Shown: positions 34,584 through 46,650, counted from the stretch's first letter. The stretch: DNA of 64,000 nucleotides from Oricola nitratireducens (GCF_014904745.1 NZ_JACZCS010000008.1:62001-126000), one strand, 5' to 3'. Notes: generated from the letters alone by a model not told the origin. A program made the numbers and translations.

Positions 34584-35836
34584 CGACGGGGCAAGGCCCG
34601 GACGACGTTCATGACGTCCGGCGCGGCTTTCTCTCCGTCATAGGCGTCGACGACGCCGAATGCGCCGCCATAGGACCACATCGCCCAAGAGAAACCGTTT
34701 TCCTCGGCGAGCGCGATCATGTCGCGGTAGTAGGCGGCGCGCCATTCGGGCCTGGTTGCGGGCGCCTTGCCGTATTCCTGGCGGATCATGCCGAACTCGC
34801 CAAGCAGGATGCGGTCATGCGGGATGTTGTTCCTGGCAGCCCAGCGGGCAACAGTGCGGAACGGTTCTCGCATTGTGCGTTTCAGCCGTCTCGGGCTGGC
34901 GAGGCGTTCGGCGTTCTTGACGAGGAAGTCGGCCGCCTTGCGCCTCTGGCCGTTCGGGGCATCGCGGTCGATGCGCTCCAGATTGACGTCGACGGCCGCC
35001 TTGCGCTCGCGCCGGCGCAGGCCCGAGAACGGGTAGGCGAGGCCGGACAGATGCTTGACGTCTTCTCCCGCCCAACTGGCGCTTTGATGGGTGAGGATGA
35101 AGGGATCGTAGGCGTGGAAGCTCCAGATCACATTGGCGTCGCCGAGCGTTTTCGGGTCGAGCGCGGCGAGGCCGTCCGCCGATCCCCAGCAGGCGCCCTG
35201 AACCACCAGGGTGATCTTCGGATTGACGGCGCGGGCGGCGGCATGCAGATCGACAAGCTGGCGCGGCCATTGCGTGTCGTGCCGGCCGCATTCGAGCAGG
35301 GGCTCGTTGACCAGTTCGAGCGCGACGGCATCGGCATCATAGCGCGCCAGATGGCCGGCCACGTCGTTGACGAGACGCCGATAGGCCGAAAACAGCGCGG
35401 GGTCCGACAGGATCCGGTTGGTTCCGGGTGCCTTTTGCCCCTTGCCGCGCGGAATGGTGTGCAGGTCGACGATGACCTTCAGCCCGGCGACCCTGATCCG
35501 GTCGACCGCGCCGGTCACCCCGTCGAGCAGGCGTTTCCGGCGCGCCGCATCCGCATTGACCAGAAATACCGCCGGATCGACCGGCATGCGCAGGAAATCG
35601 AGACCGGCCGCGCGCAGGCCGGCGAGATCGTCGTCCGAGACGAAGGCTTTCCATTCGGGGAAATTTCCAAGAACCTTTTTCAAGTCCCAGCGGTCCGGTC
35701 CCGGCCACGTCACCCACTGGTCGAGATTGAGGCCGCGCGACACGGTAAACTGTGCCGCGTGAGCGGGCGCCGCGGTCAGTGCGAGGACGGCGGCGAGCGT
35801 CGCCAGGGTTGCACGGATCGGCGAAATCATGGACAT
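34580..35836 (-). CDS. Secreted glycoside hydrolase family 5 protein
   Basis: About 418 residues with a signal peptide (ATLATLAAVLALTAAPAHAA) and a GH5-type TIM barrel. The acid/base glutamate is in ALELVNEPLLECG near residue 177, and the nucleophile Glu is in ILLGEFGMI near residue 345. The His-containing IVDLHTIPRG and the WSFHAYDPF strand also match. It may hydrolyse beta-1,4-glucan, mannan or an exopolysaccharide; the substrate is not determined. The ATG has AGAGG four bases upstream; another ATG two codons later is possible. It is divergent from ybgC across 59 bp, in a place that is otherwise core sequence. Confidence 0.82.
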   Translation of the reverse strand: MSMISPIRATLATLAAVLALTAAPAHAAQFTVSRGLNLDQWVTWPGPDRWDLKKVLGNFPEWKAFVSDDDLAGLRAAGLDFLRMPVDPAVFLVNADAARRKRLLDGVTGAVDRIRVAGLKVIVDLHTIPRGKGQKAPGTNRILSDPALFSAYRRLVNDVAGHLARYDADAVALELVNEPLLECGRHDTQWPRQLVDLHAAARAVNPKITLVVQGACWGSADGLAALDPKTLGDANVIWSFHAYDPFILTHQSASWAGEDVKHLSGLAYPFSGLRRRERKAAVDVNLERIDRDAPNGQRRKAADFLVKNAERLASPRRLKRTMREPFRTVARWAARNNIPHDRILLGEFGMIRQEYGKAPATRPEWRAAYYRDMIALAEENGFSWAMWSYGGAFGVVDAYDGEKAAPDVMNVVRALPRR

Positions 35837-35895
35837 GGGGCCTCTTACCATGCGTGCATGACAACCGGTGAAACTCGATCTTGCAAGGGAAACCG

Positions 35896-36342
35896 ATGAC
35901 AGAGGATGCCGATGCACTTGCGGGACGGCTGACGGCCTCCGGCCACGAGTTGCAGGCGCGGGTCTATTATGCCGACACGGATTTTTCCGGCGCGGTCTAT
36001 CACGCGCGCTATCTGGAATTCCTCGAGCGCGGGCGGTCGGACTATCTGCGCCTGATCGGCGTGCACCATACCGATCTCGAAGCCGGAAGCACCGGCGAGA
36101 CGCTCTACTGGGTGGTGCGGCGCATGGAGATCGATTTCCGCGCGGCGGCGCGCATCGACGACGTGCTGACGGTTCTCACCCGCGTCGCGGAGGTCGGCAA
36201 GGCGCGCATCCGCATGGCGCAGGAAATCCGGCGCGGCGACGCGCTGCTGATCACGGCGGCGGTCGAGGCGGCGCTGATCAACGCCGAGGGCAAGCCTCGG
36301 CGGTTTCCGACGGAATGGGCGGCCCTGTTCGCGCCTGGCTGA
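35896..36342 (+). CDS. ybgC: Tol-Pal-associated acyl-CoA thioesterase YbgC
   Basis: A 148-residue hot-dog-fold thioesterase. The active-site segment YYADTDFSGAVYHARYLEFL, with catalytic Asp27, matches 4-hydroxybenzoyl-CoA thioesterase/YbgC. It hydrolyses short acyl-CoAs and is found with the Tol-Pal genes, where it is thought to interact with phospholipid synthesis at the inner membrane. The ATG has AAGGGA five bases upstream. It is 245 bp before tolQ, so it may not share the tolQ promoter. Confidence 0.9.
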   Translation: MTEDADALAGRLTASGHELQARVYYADTDFSGAVYHARYLEFLERGRSDYLRLIGVHHTDLEAGSTGETLYWVVRRMEIDFRAAARIDDVLTVLTRVAEVGKARIRMAQEIRRGDALLITAAVEAALINAEGKPRRFPTEWAALFAPG

Positions 36343-36401
36343 GGCCATCGCGGCAAAAACAGCCAAAATGTCATGAAATGAACGCAATTGGCTTTGTTTC
36401 A

Positions 36402-36416
36402 CTAACGCGCCGTTAA
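36402..36416. promoter_or_regulatory. Imperfect CtrA-type site before tolQ
   Basis: CTAA-N7-TTAA lies in the 245-bp gap between ybgC and tolQ, one base from the TTAA-N7-TTAA consensus. The remainder of the gap is AT-rich promoter-like sequence without other recognisable elements. Weak alone, but three perfect sites occur before other envelope genes in the window. Confidence 0.3.
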
Positions 36417-36587
36417 GGATAACAATTCATGAATGGGCTGGTCCGAAAAGGGCCGTCTCAACGCCTTTGTTTAAACCAAATTATCGTTGAGAGCCGATGC
36501 AGCCCGTTCGAACAGGTCATGCCGGACCATCGGGCGCGGACCGTTTAGCAGTGATTGACCGCAAATCCGGGACTTGAGGATTTACAC

Positions 36588-37316
36588 ATGGAACAGATTG
36601 GCTTGGCCGCACCGGGAAGCGAGCTTTCGCTGTGGGCGCTATTCATTCAGGCCGGCTTCGTCGTCAAACTGGTGATGCTCGGCCTGCTTGCCGCTTCGGT
36701 GTGGTCGTGGGCGGTGATGATCGACAAGACGCTGGCCTATGGCCGGATGCGGCGTGCCTTCAACCGTTTCGAGGACACGTTCTGGTCGGGCCAGTCGCTC
36801 GAAGAACTCTACCGTTCGCTCGCCGACAGCAAGGCGGCCGGCATGGGCGCCTTGTTCGTGGCGGCGATGCGCGAGTGGAAGAAATCATTCGAGCGCGGCG
36901 CGCGTTCGCCGATGAGCCTGCAGAGCCGGATCGACCGGGCGATGGACGTCGCGCTGTCACGCGAGATGGAAAGCGTGGAAAGCCGGCTCGGCTATCTGGC
37001 GTCGGTCGGCGCCTCGGCGCCGTTCATCGGCCTGTTCGGAACGGTGGTCGGCATCATGACCTCGTTCCAGGCGATCGCCGGATCGGAATCGACAAACCTT
37101 GCCGTCGTCGCGCCGGGTATCGCGGAAGCGCTTCTGGCGACAGCGCTCGGCCTCGTCGCGGCCATTCCGGCGGTTATCGGCTACAACAAGCTGTCGGCCG
37201 ACGCCGCGAAGCTCGCCAGCCGGATGGAGGCTTTCGCGGATGAATTCTCGGCCATCCTGTCGCGCCAGATCGATGAACGCGCCAATGCGAGCGCCCGCCC
37301 GCAGGCGGCCGAATAG
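36588..37316 (+). CDS. tolQ: Tol-Pal system inner-membrane protein TolQ
   Basis: A 242-residue MotA/TolQ/ExbB-family proton channel subunit. The first helix is FIQAGFVVKLVMLGLLAASV near residue 30. The conserved pair of late helices includes LASVGASAPFIGLFGTVVGI and a Thr/Ala-rich helix (AEALLATALGLVAAIPAVI). TolQR uses the proton gradient to energise TolA during envelope constriction. The ATG follows TTGAGGA. It is first of the tolQRAB run. Confidence 0.95.
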   Translation: MEQIGLAAPGSELSLWALFIQAGFVVKLVMLGLLAASVWSWAVMIDKTLAYGRMRRAFNRFEDTFWSGQSLEELYRSLADSKAAGMGALFVAAMREWKKSFERGARSPMSLQSRIDRAMDVALSREMESVESRLGYLASVGASAPFIGLFGTVVGIMTSFQAIAGSESTNLAVVAPGIAEALLATALGLVAAIPAVIGYNKLSADAAKLASRMEAFADEFSAILSRQIDERANASARPQAAE

Positions 37317-37341
37317 CGCGATGGCGCGGAGGTAATCCCAT

Positions 37342-37797
37342 ATGGCCATTTCCCTGAATTCCGGCAGCGCCGGCCGCGGTTCGCGGCGCGGACGCCGCCA
37401 ACACAGCGCCCGGCTGATGTCGGAGATCAACGTCACGCCCTTCGTCGACGTGATGCTGGTGCTGCTCATCATCTTCATGGTGGCGGCGCCGCTCCTGACC
37501 GTCGGCGTGCCGATCGACCTGCCGGAAACGCGCGCCGCGGCGCTCAATTCCGACACCCAGCCGATCACGATCTCGATCCGCGACAATGGCGACATCTATG
37601 TCCAGGAAACGCAGATCCCGATCGAGGAAGTGGTGCCGAAGCTCGAGGCGATCGCACAGACCGGTTACAACGAGCGCATCTATATCCGCGGCGACCAGAA
37701 TGCCGACTACGGCACGATCATGCGCGTCATGGGCCGCATCAACCAGGCCGGTTTCAAGAATCTCGGCCTTGTCACGCTGCAGGAAAAGGACGGCTAG
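37342..37797 (+). CDS. tolR: Tol-Pal system protein TolR
   Basis: A 151-residue ExbD/TolR protein. The single transmembrane helix carries the proton-carrying Asp in NVTPFVDVMLVLLIIFMVAA, followed by the periplasmic dimerisation domain (GVPIDLPETRAAA and IYIRGDQNADYGTIMRVM). The N-terminus is long and basic (GSRRGRRQHSARLMSEI). It lies 25 bp after tolQ and six bases before tolA. Confidence 0.95.
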   Translation: MAISLNSGSAGRGSRRGRRQHSARLMSEINVTPFVDVMLVLLIIFMVAAPLLTVGVPIDLPETRAAALNSDTQPITISIRDNGDIYVQETQIPIEEVVPKLEAIAQTGYNERIYIRGDQNADYGTIMRVMGRINQAGFKNLGLVTLQEKDG

Positions 37798-37803
37798 TCC
37801 ACC

Positions 37804-38868
37804 ATGAGGGTCGGCCTCATCACATCCGGCGTTTTGCATGCGGTCATTCTCACCTGGGGAATGTTCACGCTGAGCGCGCCCAAATCCTTCGACGTGGCCG
37901 ACGTGGAATCGCTGCCGGTCGACCTGATCACGGTCGCCGAACTGACGCAGATCCAGAAGGGCGCCAAGGACGCGCCCAAGGACGGGCCGTCGGCGCCGGA
38001 GCCGACCGTCGCCGTGCCGACGCCGAAACCGGCGGAGAATATCGGCAACAAGGAACGCGACCAGGCGGCGCCGGAAACCGAGACGCAGAAGCCCGTCGAA
38101 GTGGACCAGGCCAAGCTGCCGAAACCGTCCGACACGCCGGCCCCCGAGATCGCGCAGCGCCCCGATACGGCGCCCGAGCCGGCGCCGAAACCGGAACCCG
38201 TGCCGACGACGGAGGTCGCCTCGATCCCGGAACCGCCGAAGGACGTCCAGCCCGATCCGGTCAAGGACGCGATCGACACGGCCGAGCCGCTGCCGGCGGA
38301 ACCGAAGCCCGAGGCGCGCATTCCCGACCAGGTGCCGGTGCCGTCGGCGCGTCCGGAGCGGCCGCAGGCGCAGACGGCGAAAACGAACGAGCGGAAGCAG
38401 GCCGAGCCGCGCCAGCAGGCGAGCGCACCGCCGCCGGCGCCGGACAGCCAGTCGCAGGAAGACCAGGTCGCCGCGCTGCTCAACCAGGAACAGGCTTCGG
38501 GCGGCGGCGCGCAGCGCTCCACCGAGCAGGCCTCGCTGGGCGGCAAGCGCAACACCGGCGGGTCGGAACTGACGCAGAGCGAAATGGATGCGCTGCGCGC
38601 ACAGATCCAGGCCTGCTGGAACCCGCCTGCCGCGATCGATGCCGGCGACCTCAAGGTCTCGATCCGGTTCAAGCTCGATTCCTCGGGCATGCTGGAGGAG
38701 CCGCCCTCGATCCAGAAGAGTTCCGGCAACCGGGCGGCCGACGAGAGCGCACGGCGCGCGATCATGATTTGCGAACAACGCAACCAGGGCTACAAGCTGC
38801 CGGCGGAAAAATACGATGCATGGCGCGATGTGGTGGTGAATTTCGATCCGAGCGAGATGTTCCGGTGA
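37804..38868 (+). CDS. tolA: Tol-Pal system protein TolA
   Basis: A 354-residue protein. An N-terminal helix ([19 protein letters not shown]) anchors it. A long Pro/Ala/Glu/Lys-rich periplasmic arm follows (about residues 50-230), and a globular C-terminal domain ends with [13 protein letters not shown] and [10 protein letters not shown]. TolA links the TolQR motor to TolB-Pal at the outer membrane. The proline-rich arm replaces the long helix of E. coli TolA, as common in alphaproteobacteria. It lies six bases after tolR. Confidence 0.92.
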   Translation: MRVGLITSGVLHAVILTWGMFTLSAPKSFDVADVESLPVDLITVAELTQIQKGAKDAPKDGPSAPEPTVAVPTPKPAENIGNKERDQAAPETETQKPVEVDQAKLPKPSDTPAPEIAQRPDTAPEPAPKPEPVPTTEVASIPEPPKDVQPDPVKDAIDTAEPLPAEPKPEARIPDQVPVPSARPERPQAQTAKTNERKQAEPRQQASAPPPAPDSQSQEDQVAALLNQEQASGGGAQRSTEQASLGGKRNTGGSELTQSEMDALRAQIQACWNPPAAIDAGDLKVSIRFKLDSSGMLEEPPSIQKSSGNRAADESARRAIMICEQRNQGYKLPAEKYDAWRDVVVNFDPSEMFR

Positions 38869-38923
38869 GCGCGGCTCCCGAACAGACATGCGCCCGGCCA
38901 AGGGGACTGAAAGGGACGACCCG

Positions 38924-40237
38924 ATGAGACTGCTGATGCTGAGATTTATTGCCTTCGTGACGATGGCGGCCGCTGCGGTCGCATTCGGCGGACAGCCGGC
39001 GCGCGCGCTGGTCGAGATCGACATCAACCAGGGCAATGTCGAACCGCTGCCGATCGCGATCACCGATTTCATCTCCAGCGACGGGATCGGCGCCGACATT
39101 TCCGGCGTGATCGCCGCCGACCTGAAGCGGTCCGGCCTGTTCGCGCCGGTGGACAAGGGCGCCTTCATCGAGAAGGTGAGCAATCCCGATGTCGCCCCGC
39201 GCTTCGAGGACTGGCGCGTCATCAACGCTCAGGCAGTCGTCATCGGCCGTGTCGTGGAAGAGGCAGGAGGGCGGCTGCGCGCCGAATTCCGCCTGTGGGA
39301 CACGTTCGCCGGCGAGCAGATGGCGGGCGAGCAGTTCTTCACCAATCGCGACAACTGGCGCCGCGTCGCTCACATCATCGCCGATTCGATCTATGAGCGG
39401 CTGACCGGCGAAAAGGGCTATTTCGACACCCGCGTCGTCTTCGTCGACGAGACGGGACCGAAGGAAAAACGCGTCAAGCGGCTGGCGATCATGGACCAGG
39501 ACGGCGCGAATGTGCGTTATCTGACGCGCGGCGACGACATTGTCCTGACGCCGCGTTTCTCGCCGACGCGCCAGGAAGTCACCTATATGGACTTCGCCGG
39601 CCCCGAGCCTCATGTCTATCTGCTGCAGCTGGAGACCGGGCAGCGCGAGCTGGTTGGCGACTTTCCGGGCATGACGTTCAGTCCGCGCTTCTCGCCCGAC
39701 GGCCAGCGCGTCGTCATGAGCCTGGAGCAGGGCGGCAATGCGAATATCTACACGATGGATTTGCGCACCCGCCAGACGACCCGGCTGACCAGTTCGGATG
39801 CGATCGACACGTCGCCCTCCTATTCGCCGGACGGGTCGCGGATCGTCTTCGAATCCGACCGCGGCGGACGCCAGCAGCTTTACGTGATGGGCGCCAATGG
39901 CGGCGAGCCTCAGCGCATTTCCTTCGGCAACGGCTCCTATTCGACGCCGGTCTGGTCGCCGCGCGGAGACCTGATCGCCTTCACCAAGCAGTCGGGCGGG
40001 CAGTTCTCGATCGGCGTGATGAAGCCCGACGGTTCGGGCGAGCGCATCCTGACGACGGGCTTCCACAACGAGGGGCCGACATGGGCGCCGAACGGACGGG
40101 TGCTGATGTTCTTCCGCCAGGCGGCGGGCGCGGGCGGGCCGCGGCTCTTTTCCATTGACCTGACCGGCCGGAACGAGCAGCAGATCCCGACGCCGGACTT
40201 CGCGTCCGACCCGGCATGGTCGCCGCGTCTCGAATAG
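38924..40237 (+). CDS. tolB: Tol-Pal system translocation protein TolB
   Basis: A 437-residue periplasmic protein. The signal peptide ([21 protein letters not shown]) is followed by the N-terminal alpha/beta domain and a beta-propeller of repeated segments such as [19 protein letters not shown] and [20 protein letters not shown]. TolB binds Pal and TolA. The chosen ATG has AAAGGGA upstream; an ATG 12 codons earlier is in frame but lacks the signal peptide spacing. It is followed by pal after 151 bp. Confidence 0.94.
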   Translation: MRLLMLRFIAFVTMAAAAVAFGGQPARALVEIDINQGNVEPLPIAITDFISSDGIGADISGVIAADLKRSGLFAPVDKGAFIEKVSNPDVAPRFEDWRVINAQAVVIGRVVEEAGGRLRAEFRLWDTFAGEQMAGEQFFTNRDNWRRVAHIIADSIYERLTGEKGYFDTRVVFVDETGPKEKRVKRLAIMDQDGANVRYLTRGDDIVLTPRFSPTRQEVTYMDFAGPEPHVYLLQLETGQRELVGDFPGMTFSPRFSPDGQRVVMSLEQGGNANIYTMDLRTRQTTRLTSSDAIDTSPSYSPDGSRIVFESDRGGRQQLYVMGANGGEPQRISFGNGSYSTPVWSPRGDLIAFTKQSGGQFSIGVMKPDGSGERILTTGFHNEGPTWAPNGRVLMFFRQAAGAGGPRLFSIDLTGRNEQQIPTPDFASDPAWSPRLE

Positions 40238-40292
40238 CTGCCCGGAAGCCGCCGCAATTTCGCCTTACCGCGGCGGCGGGACCACGTCGCGA

Positions 40293-40307
40293 TTAACGGG
40301 CGGTTAA
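40293..40307. promoter_or_regulatory. CtrA-type site before pal
   Basis: A perfect TTAA-N7-TTAA motif followed by CC lies 82 bp before the pal start, and an extra TTAAC half-site follows at 40328. CtrA, the alphaproteobacterial cell-cycle regulator, binds this pattern. The site suggests pal has its own cell-cycle-linked promoter apart from the tolQ unit. Confidence 0.55.
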
Positions 40308-40388
40308 CCGTCTTCCTTGAACGGCGGTTAACTGCAACAGGGTTACCAAAGGTTCAACGAAGTAGTTCAAATTCCAGGAGACACGGCC

Positions 40389-40895
40389 ATGCGCCGCATT
40401 CCAGTCAATATCATCAAAATCATCGCGATCTGTCTCGTGGCCGGACTGGCCGTGACCGGTTGCGCCAGCAGGAAGGGCCTGCCGAACAATGCCGGCGATC
40501 TCGGGCTGGGCGCGAATGGCGCGGTTCCCGGCACGTCGCAGGACTTCACGGTCAATGTCGGCGACCGCATCTTCTTCGACACGGACTCCTCGGCGATCCG
40601 CCAGGACGCGCAGCAGACGCTGGCGCGCCAGGCGCAGTGGCTCAACCAGTATCCGCAATATGCGATCACCATCGAGGGCCATGCCGACGAACGCGGCACG
40701 CGCGAATACAACATCGCGCTCGGCGCACGGCGCGCGGCGGCGACCCGCGACTTCCTCGTGTCGCGCGGTGTAAACCAGGGCCGTATCAAGACGATTTCCT
40801 ACGGCAAGGAACGGCCGGTCGCGACCTGCGACGACATTTCCTGCTGGTCGCAGAACCGCCGCGCGGTCACCGTGCTGGGCGGACAGGGGAGCTGA
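40389..40895 (+). CDS. pal: Peptidoglycan-associated lipoprotein Pal
   Basis: A 168-residue outer-membrane lipoprotein. The lipobox ends VTGC with Cys25 as the acylated residue. The OmpA-like domain binds peptidoglycan through HADERGTREYNIALGARR and the later arginine (QNRRAVTVL). It anchors the outer membrane to the wall and TolB. A TTCG-loop terminator follows, and a CtrA-type site precedes. Confidence 0.95.
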   Translation: MRRIPVNIIKIIAICLVAGLAVTGCASRKGLPNNAGDLGLGANGAVPGTSQDFTVNVGDRIFFDTDSSAIRQDAQQTLARQAQWLNQYPQYAITIEGHADERGTREYNIALGARRAAATRDFLVSRGVNQGRIKTISYGKERPVATCDDISCWSQNRRAVTVLGGQGS

Positions 40896-40918
40896 CCGGC
40901 ACCATCACGCCGATCTGA

Positions 40919-40942
40919 AAAAGCGGCTTCGGCCGCTTTTTT
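40919..40942 (+). terminator. Rho-independent terminator after pal
   Basis: A GCGGC/GCCGC stem with a TTCG tetraloop, extended by A-T pairs and followed by six Ts, lies 23 bases after the pal stop. It ends the pal transcript and isolates cpoB-tilS. Confidence 0.92.
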
Positions 40943-41062
40943 ATTGCGCGGACCCAAGGAGGCGCGCGGAACCAGCCGTCAGACAAAGTTTTGTCGAACT
41001 TGACGGCTTAATGATAAACGGTTGGATGGGCCGGGTTACGGATTTTGGAGTTTTCAGACGAA

Positions 41063-41998
41063 ATGGTTTCATTGCCAAGATGGTTGGGCGCGACGCTGGC
41101 ACTTGCCGTGCTTGCCGGCGGGCCCGCGCAGGCCGGGGAAAGACGGGCCTTGCCCGAGGGGAGCTACCAGGTGGCGCAGGTCACCGATCCACGCGTCTAC
41201 GCGCTCGAGGATCAGGTGCGCCAACTCAACGGCAAGGTCGAGGAACTGACGTTCCAGCTGCTGCAGTTGCAGGAGCAAATCCGGAAAACGCAGGAAGACA
41301 ACGAATTCCGCTTCCAGCAGCTCGAGGGCAGCGGCACCCCGCCGGCGACCAGCGAGCCGATGGATTCGGGCCAGGCCGAGACGCCGCCCGCGAAATCCGA
41401 CACGGCCGCGGCGGCACCGGCGAACGCGCCGGCCGCCGCACCGGTCAGATCGGCCGAGGCGGGTGGCGCGAAAGCGCGCGGTACGCCGCCGCACGCACTC
41501 GGCACGCTGACGATCGACGGTTCGGGCAAGGTGGTCGACGGCTCGATCGATTTCTCCGAACAGAAGATCGATTCCGCCATCGACGGCGAGGCGGTGGCCA
41601 GCGTTCCGGCGACGGAAGAACCGGAAACGCTTTACCGCGAAGGCTACGCGCATGTGCTGGACGGCGACTACAATATCGCCGAGGGCATCTTCCGCTCCTT
41701 CGTGGAAACCTATCCGCAAGACCCGCTGACGCCGGATGCACGCTTCTGGCTTGCCGAAAGCGTTCGCGCGCAGGGACGGCTGGAAGAGGCGGCGCAAATC
41801 TTCATCGCCGTGCGCAAGGACTATCCGAAGTCCCAGAAGGCGCCCGAAACCCTGCTCAAGATCGGCCAGATCATGGCCCAGCTCGGCGACCGCGACGTCG
41901 CCTGCGTCACCTTTGCCGACGCCGAAAACTCCTATCCGAACATGTCGGACTCCGTTCGGGCCCGTATCCGCGAAGAACGCGCGAAAGCGAAGTGCTGA
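41063..41998 (+). CDS. cpoB: Tol-Pal-associated protein CpoB/YbgF
   Basis: About 311 residues. A signal peptide (WLGATLALAVLAGGPAQA) is followed by a trimerising coiled coil (VRQLNGKVEELTFQLLQLQE), a Pro/Ala linker and C-terminal TPR units (FWLAESVRAQGRLEEAAQIF). CpoB coordinates peptidoglycan synthesis with Tol-mediated constriction. The ATG was chosen over a TTG six codons upstream because it starts the signal peptide directly. The frame ends seven bases inside tilS, so the two are coupled. Confidence 0.88.
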   Translation: MVSLPRWLGATLALAVLAGGPAQAGERRALPEGSYQVAQVTDPRVYALEDQVRQLNGKVEELTFQLLQLQEQIRKTQEDNEFRFQQLEGSGTPPATSEPMDSGQAETPPAKSDTAAAAPANAPAAAPVRSAEAGGAKARGTPPHALGTLTIDGSGKVVDGSIDFSEQKIDSAIDGEAVASVPATEEPETLYREGYAHVLDGDYNIAEGIFRSFVETYPQDPLTPDARFWLAESVRAQGRLEEAAQIFIAVRKDYPKSQKAPETLLKIGQIMAQLGDRDVACVTFADAENSYPNMSDSVRARIREERAKAKC

Positions 41999-43095
41999 CG
42001 CCGGATCGCGTCGCCGCGCTCACACGGCGCACCCTTTCTTCCATTCAGTTTCCAGAGACCGGCAAGGTCGTCATCGCCTTGTCGGGCGGCAGCGACTCCA
42101 CAGCCCTGCTGATGCTCGCGCATGCGATGTTTTCCGATCGCGGCGAAGCGGGCCGCCTGCTGGCGGTCACGGTCGACCATGGCCTGCGCGCGGAATCGGC
42201 CGACGAGGCGCGCCACGTCGGCGCGATGTGCGCCGCGCTCGGCATTGCCCATGACATCCGGCGCTGGGACGGACCGAAACCCGCGACCGGCCTGCAGGCC
42301 GCGGCGCGCGAGGCGCGCTACCGGTTGCTGGCCGACGCCGCTGGAGATGCCGGCGGCGCGATCGTGCTCACCGGGCATACGCACGACGATCAACGCGAAA
42401 CCGTGGCGATGCGTTCGGCGCGCGGGCCCGGACGCGGGCTATCGGGCATCGCGCCGGCGACGCTTTATGCGCGACGGACATGGTTCGTCCGTCCGCTGAT
42501 TGCCCGGCGCAGGCAGGAACTGCGCGACTGGCTGGAAACGACCGGACAGGGCTGGATCGAGGATCCGTCCAATCGCGACCGGCGGTTCGAACGGGTCCGG
42601 GTGCGCCAGGACGCGCCGGAACAGGCGGCGGACGACGCCGGGATCCGCGCCGCCTTCGCCGCGCGTCAGGCGGAGACGGCCCGCGCCGCCGCCCTGCTGC
42701 GCGACGAGACGGTCTGGCGGTTCGATGCAGCGACCCGGACCGCGGAACTTTTTCCCGGTGCGGCTGCCGGAAGGGACGGCTTTGCGTTGGCTCTCGGCAC
42801 GGTGATGAGCTGGACGGGCCAATGCGCCAACCTCGCCTCGCAAGGCATTCTCGACAAGGCCGCGGCGTTTGCCGTCGAAGCGGCGCCGGGCAAGCGAATG
42901 ACAGCGTCGGGATGCCTGCTCGCGAAGGCGGGAGAATCGGTGCGGATCAGCCGCGAAGCGCGCAACCGGCGTGAGTCGGGATACGGCTTCGACCATCTCC
43001 TTCCGAGCCCGGATTTCGATGCCGCGCAGGCGCTGGCGGAGCGTTCGCGGGCGCCATCCTACCCTAATCCACCGATTTCCGGTTACCCTGTTTGA
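41992..43095 (+). CDS. tilS: tRNA(Ile)-lysidine synthetase TilS
   Basis: A 367-residue enzyme that attaches lysine to cytidine-34 of tRNA(Ile2) so that it reads AUA codons. The ATP-pyrophosphatase P-loop SGGSDST is at residues 31-37, followed by VTVDHGLRAES and GHTHDDQRETVAMR. The start is GTG overlapping the cpoB stop. It is shorter than the E. coli protein because the C-terminal domain is reduced, which is usual in alphaproteobacteria. It is followed by a predicted heat-shock promoter for ftsH. Confidence 0.9.
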   Translation: MLTPDRVAALTRRTLSSIQFPETGKVVIALSGGSDSTALLMLAHAMFSDRGEAGRLLAVTVDHGLRAESADEARHVGAMCAALGIAHDIRRWDGPKPATGLQAAAREARYRLLADAAGDAGGAIVLTGHTHDDQRETVAMRSARGPGRGLSGIAPATLYARRTWFVRPLIARRRQELRDWLETTGQGWIEDPSNRDRRFERVRVRQDAPEQAADDAGIRAAFAARQAETARAAALLRDETVWRFDAATRTAELFPGAAAGRDGFALALGTVMSWTGQCANLASQGILDKAAAFAVEAAPGKRMTASGCLLAKAGESVRISREARNRRESGYGFDHLLPSPDFDAAQALAERSRAPSYPNPPISGYPV

Positions 43096-43124
43096 ACACA
43101 ATCGCCGCATGGGGGCGCTGTCGC

Positions 43125-43156
43125 CTTGGCAACGACCATCTTCATACCTATGTTTG
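43125..43156 (+). promoter_or_regulatory. RpoH (sigma-32)-type promoter for ftsH
   Basis: CTTG, an 18-base spacer and CCTATGTTTG fit the alphaproteobacterial heat-shock promoter pattern (CTTG-N17/18-CYTATNTNNG) at every defined position. The transcript would start about 45 bp before ftsH, a classic heat-shock target. rpoH itself is encoded near 57 kb. Confidence 0.65.
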
Positions 43157-43205
43157 GCCCTAAGAGTTGCCGCTGTTTCAGATGCGGCACAGCTACGAGA
43201 AAGAC

Positions 43206-45149
<1,944 letters not shown>

Positions 45150-45173
45150 CCCTGAAAACCAGACTTGTGTGAA

Positions 45174-45196
45174 AGGCCGCCCTGGCGGCCTTTTTT
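45174..45196 (+). terminator. Rho-independent terminator after ftsH
   Basis: A 7-8-bp stem (AGGCCGCC) with a short loop and a TTTTTT tail lies 24 bases after the ftsH stop. Confidence 0.88.
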
Positions 45197-45271
45197 CATG
45201 GTTTTGCGTGGTGTATATCAAGCTGCCAGAGCGGGCCGGAAAAAACGGCAAGCAGATCGAACGGAAATCGT

Positions 45272-46624
45272 ATGACGCGGAAATATTTCGGCACTGACGG
45301 CATTCGCGGCACGGCCAACGTCCATCCGATGACGCCGGAAGTGGCGATGAGGGTAGGCATGGCCGTCGGCGTCGCATTTCAGCGCGGCGGTCATCGCCAC
45401 CGGGTGGTGATCGGAAAGGATACGCGGCTTTCGGGCTACATGCTGGAAAATGCGATGGTCGCCGGGTTCACCGCGGCCGGCATGGACGTCTTCCTGCTCG
45501 GTCCCGTGCCGACGCCCGCCGTCGCGATGCTGACGCGGTCGCTGCGCGCCGATATCGGCGTGATGATCTCGGCATCGCACAATCCCTTCGAGGACAACGG
45601 CATCAAGCTGTTCGGCCCGGACGGCTACAAGCTTTCCGACAGGATCGAAATGGAAATCGAGCGCTTGCTGGCGTCCGATCTTTCGCGTTCGATGGCCAGG
45701 GCCGACAAGGTCGGCCGCGCGAAGCGCGTCGACGGCGATCTCTACCGCTATATCGAGTTCGCGAAACGAACCTTCCCGAAGGAAATGACGCTTTCGGGTG
45801 TCCGCGTCGTCGTCGATTGCGCCAACGGCGCCGCGTACAAGGCCGCGCCGGCGGCGTTGTGGGAACTGGGCGCGGAGGTCGTCACGATCAACAACGAGCC
45901 GAACGGGCTGAACATCAATCTCGAATGCGGATCGACCAATCCGGTCGGCCTGTCGAAGAAGGTTCACGAGGTGCGCGCCGATCTCGGCATCGCGCTGGAC
46001 GGCGACGCCGACCGGGTATTGATCGTCGACGAGAAAGGCAAGGTCGTCGACGGCGACCAGCTGATGGCGATGATCGCCGAGGACTGGCATGCCGACGGCC
46101 GGCTGACCGGCGGCGGCGTGGCCGCGACCGTGATGTCCAATCTCGGTTTCGAACGGTTCCTGAATTCCAAGGGACTGGACCTGGCGCGCACGAAGGTCGG
46201 CGACCGCTACGTCGTCGAATGCATGCGCGAGAACGGCTACAATGTGGGCGGCGAGCAATCCGGCCATATCGTCCTGTCGGACTATTCGACCACCGGCGAC
46301 GGGTTGATCTCGGCACTGCAGGTGCTCGCCTGCATCCGGGCCGCCGACAAGCCGGCGAGCGAGGTGTGCCGCAAGTTCGAACCGGTTCCCCAGGTCCTGA
46401 AAAACGTTCGCTTCGGCGGCGGCAAGCCGCTGGAAGACGAACACGTGAAATCGGCCATCGACGAGGGCCGCGACCGGCTGGGCAATTCGGGGCGGCTGGT
46501 GATCCGCCCGTCGGGAACCGAGCCGGTGATCCGCGTCATGGCCGAGGGTGACGACCGATCCATGGTCGAAAAGGTCGTCGACGATATCGTCAGCGCGATC
46601 GCGGGCCTCAAGACCGCGGCCTGA
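45272..46624 (+). CDS. glmM: Phosphoglucosamine mutase
   Basis: A 450-residue enzyme converting glucosamine-6-phosphate to glucosamine-1-phosphate for UDP-GlcNAc synthesis. The phosphoserine loop is in [12 protein letters not shown] near residue 100, the Mg-binding loop is DGDADRV near 243, and the C-terminal phosphate-binding loop is RPSGTEP. The start [13 protein letters not shown] is typical. ftsH-glmM is a conserved order; a terminator between them suggests separate promoters. Confidence 0.95.
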   Translation: MTRKYFGTDGIRGTANVHPMTPEVAMRVGMAVGVAFQRGGHRHRVVIGKDTRLSGYMLENAMVAGFTAAGMDVFLLGPVPTPAVAMLTRSLRADIGVMISASHNPFEDNGIKLFGPDGYKLSDRIEMEIERLLASDLSRSMARADKVGRAKRVDGDLYRYIEFAKRTFPKEMTLSGVRVVVDCANGAAYKAAPAALWELGAEVVTINNEPNGLNINLECGSTNPVGLSKKVHEVRADLGIALDGDADRVLIVDEKGKVVDGDQLMAMIAEDWHADGRLTGGGVAATVMSNLGFERFLNSKGLDLARTKVGDRYVVECMRENGYNVGGEQSGHIVLSDYSTTGDGLISALQVLACIRAADKPASEVCRKFEPVPQVLKNVRFGGGKPLEDEHVKSAIDEGRDRLGNSGRLVIRPSGTEPVIRVMAEGDDRSMVEKVVDDIVSAIAGLKTAA

Positions 46625-46650
46625 AGCCTCCCGGACAAGCGAACGGATAG

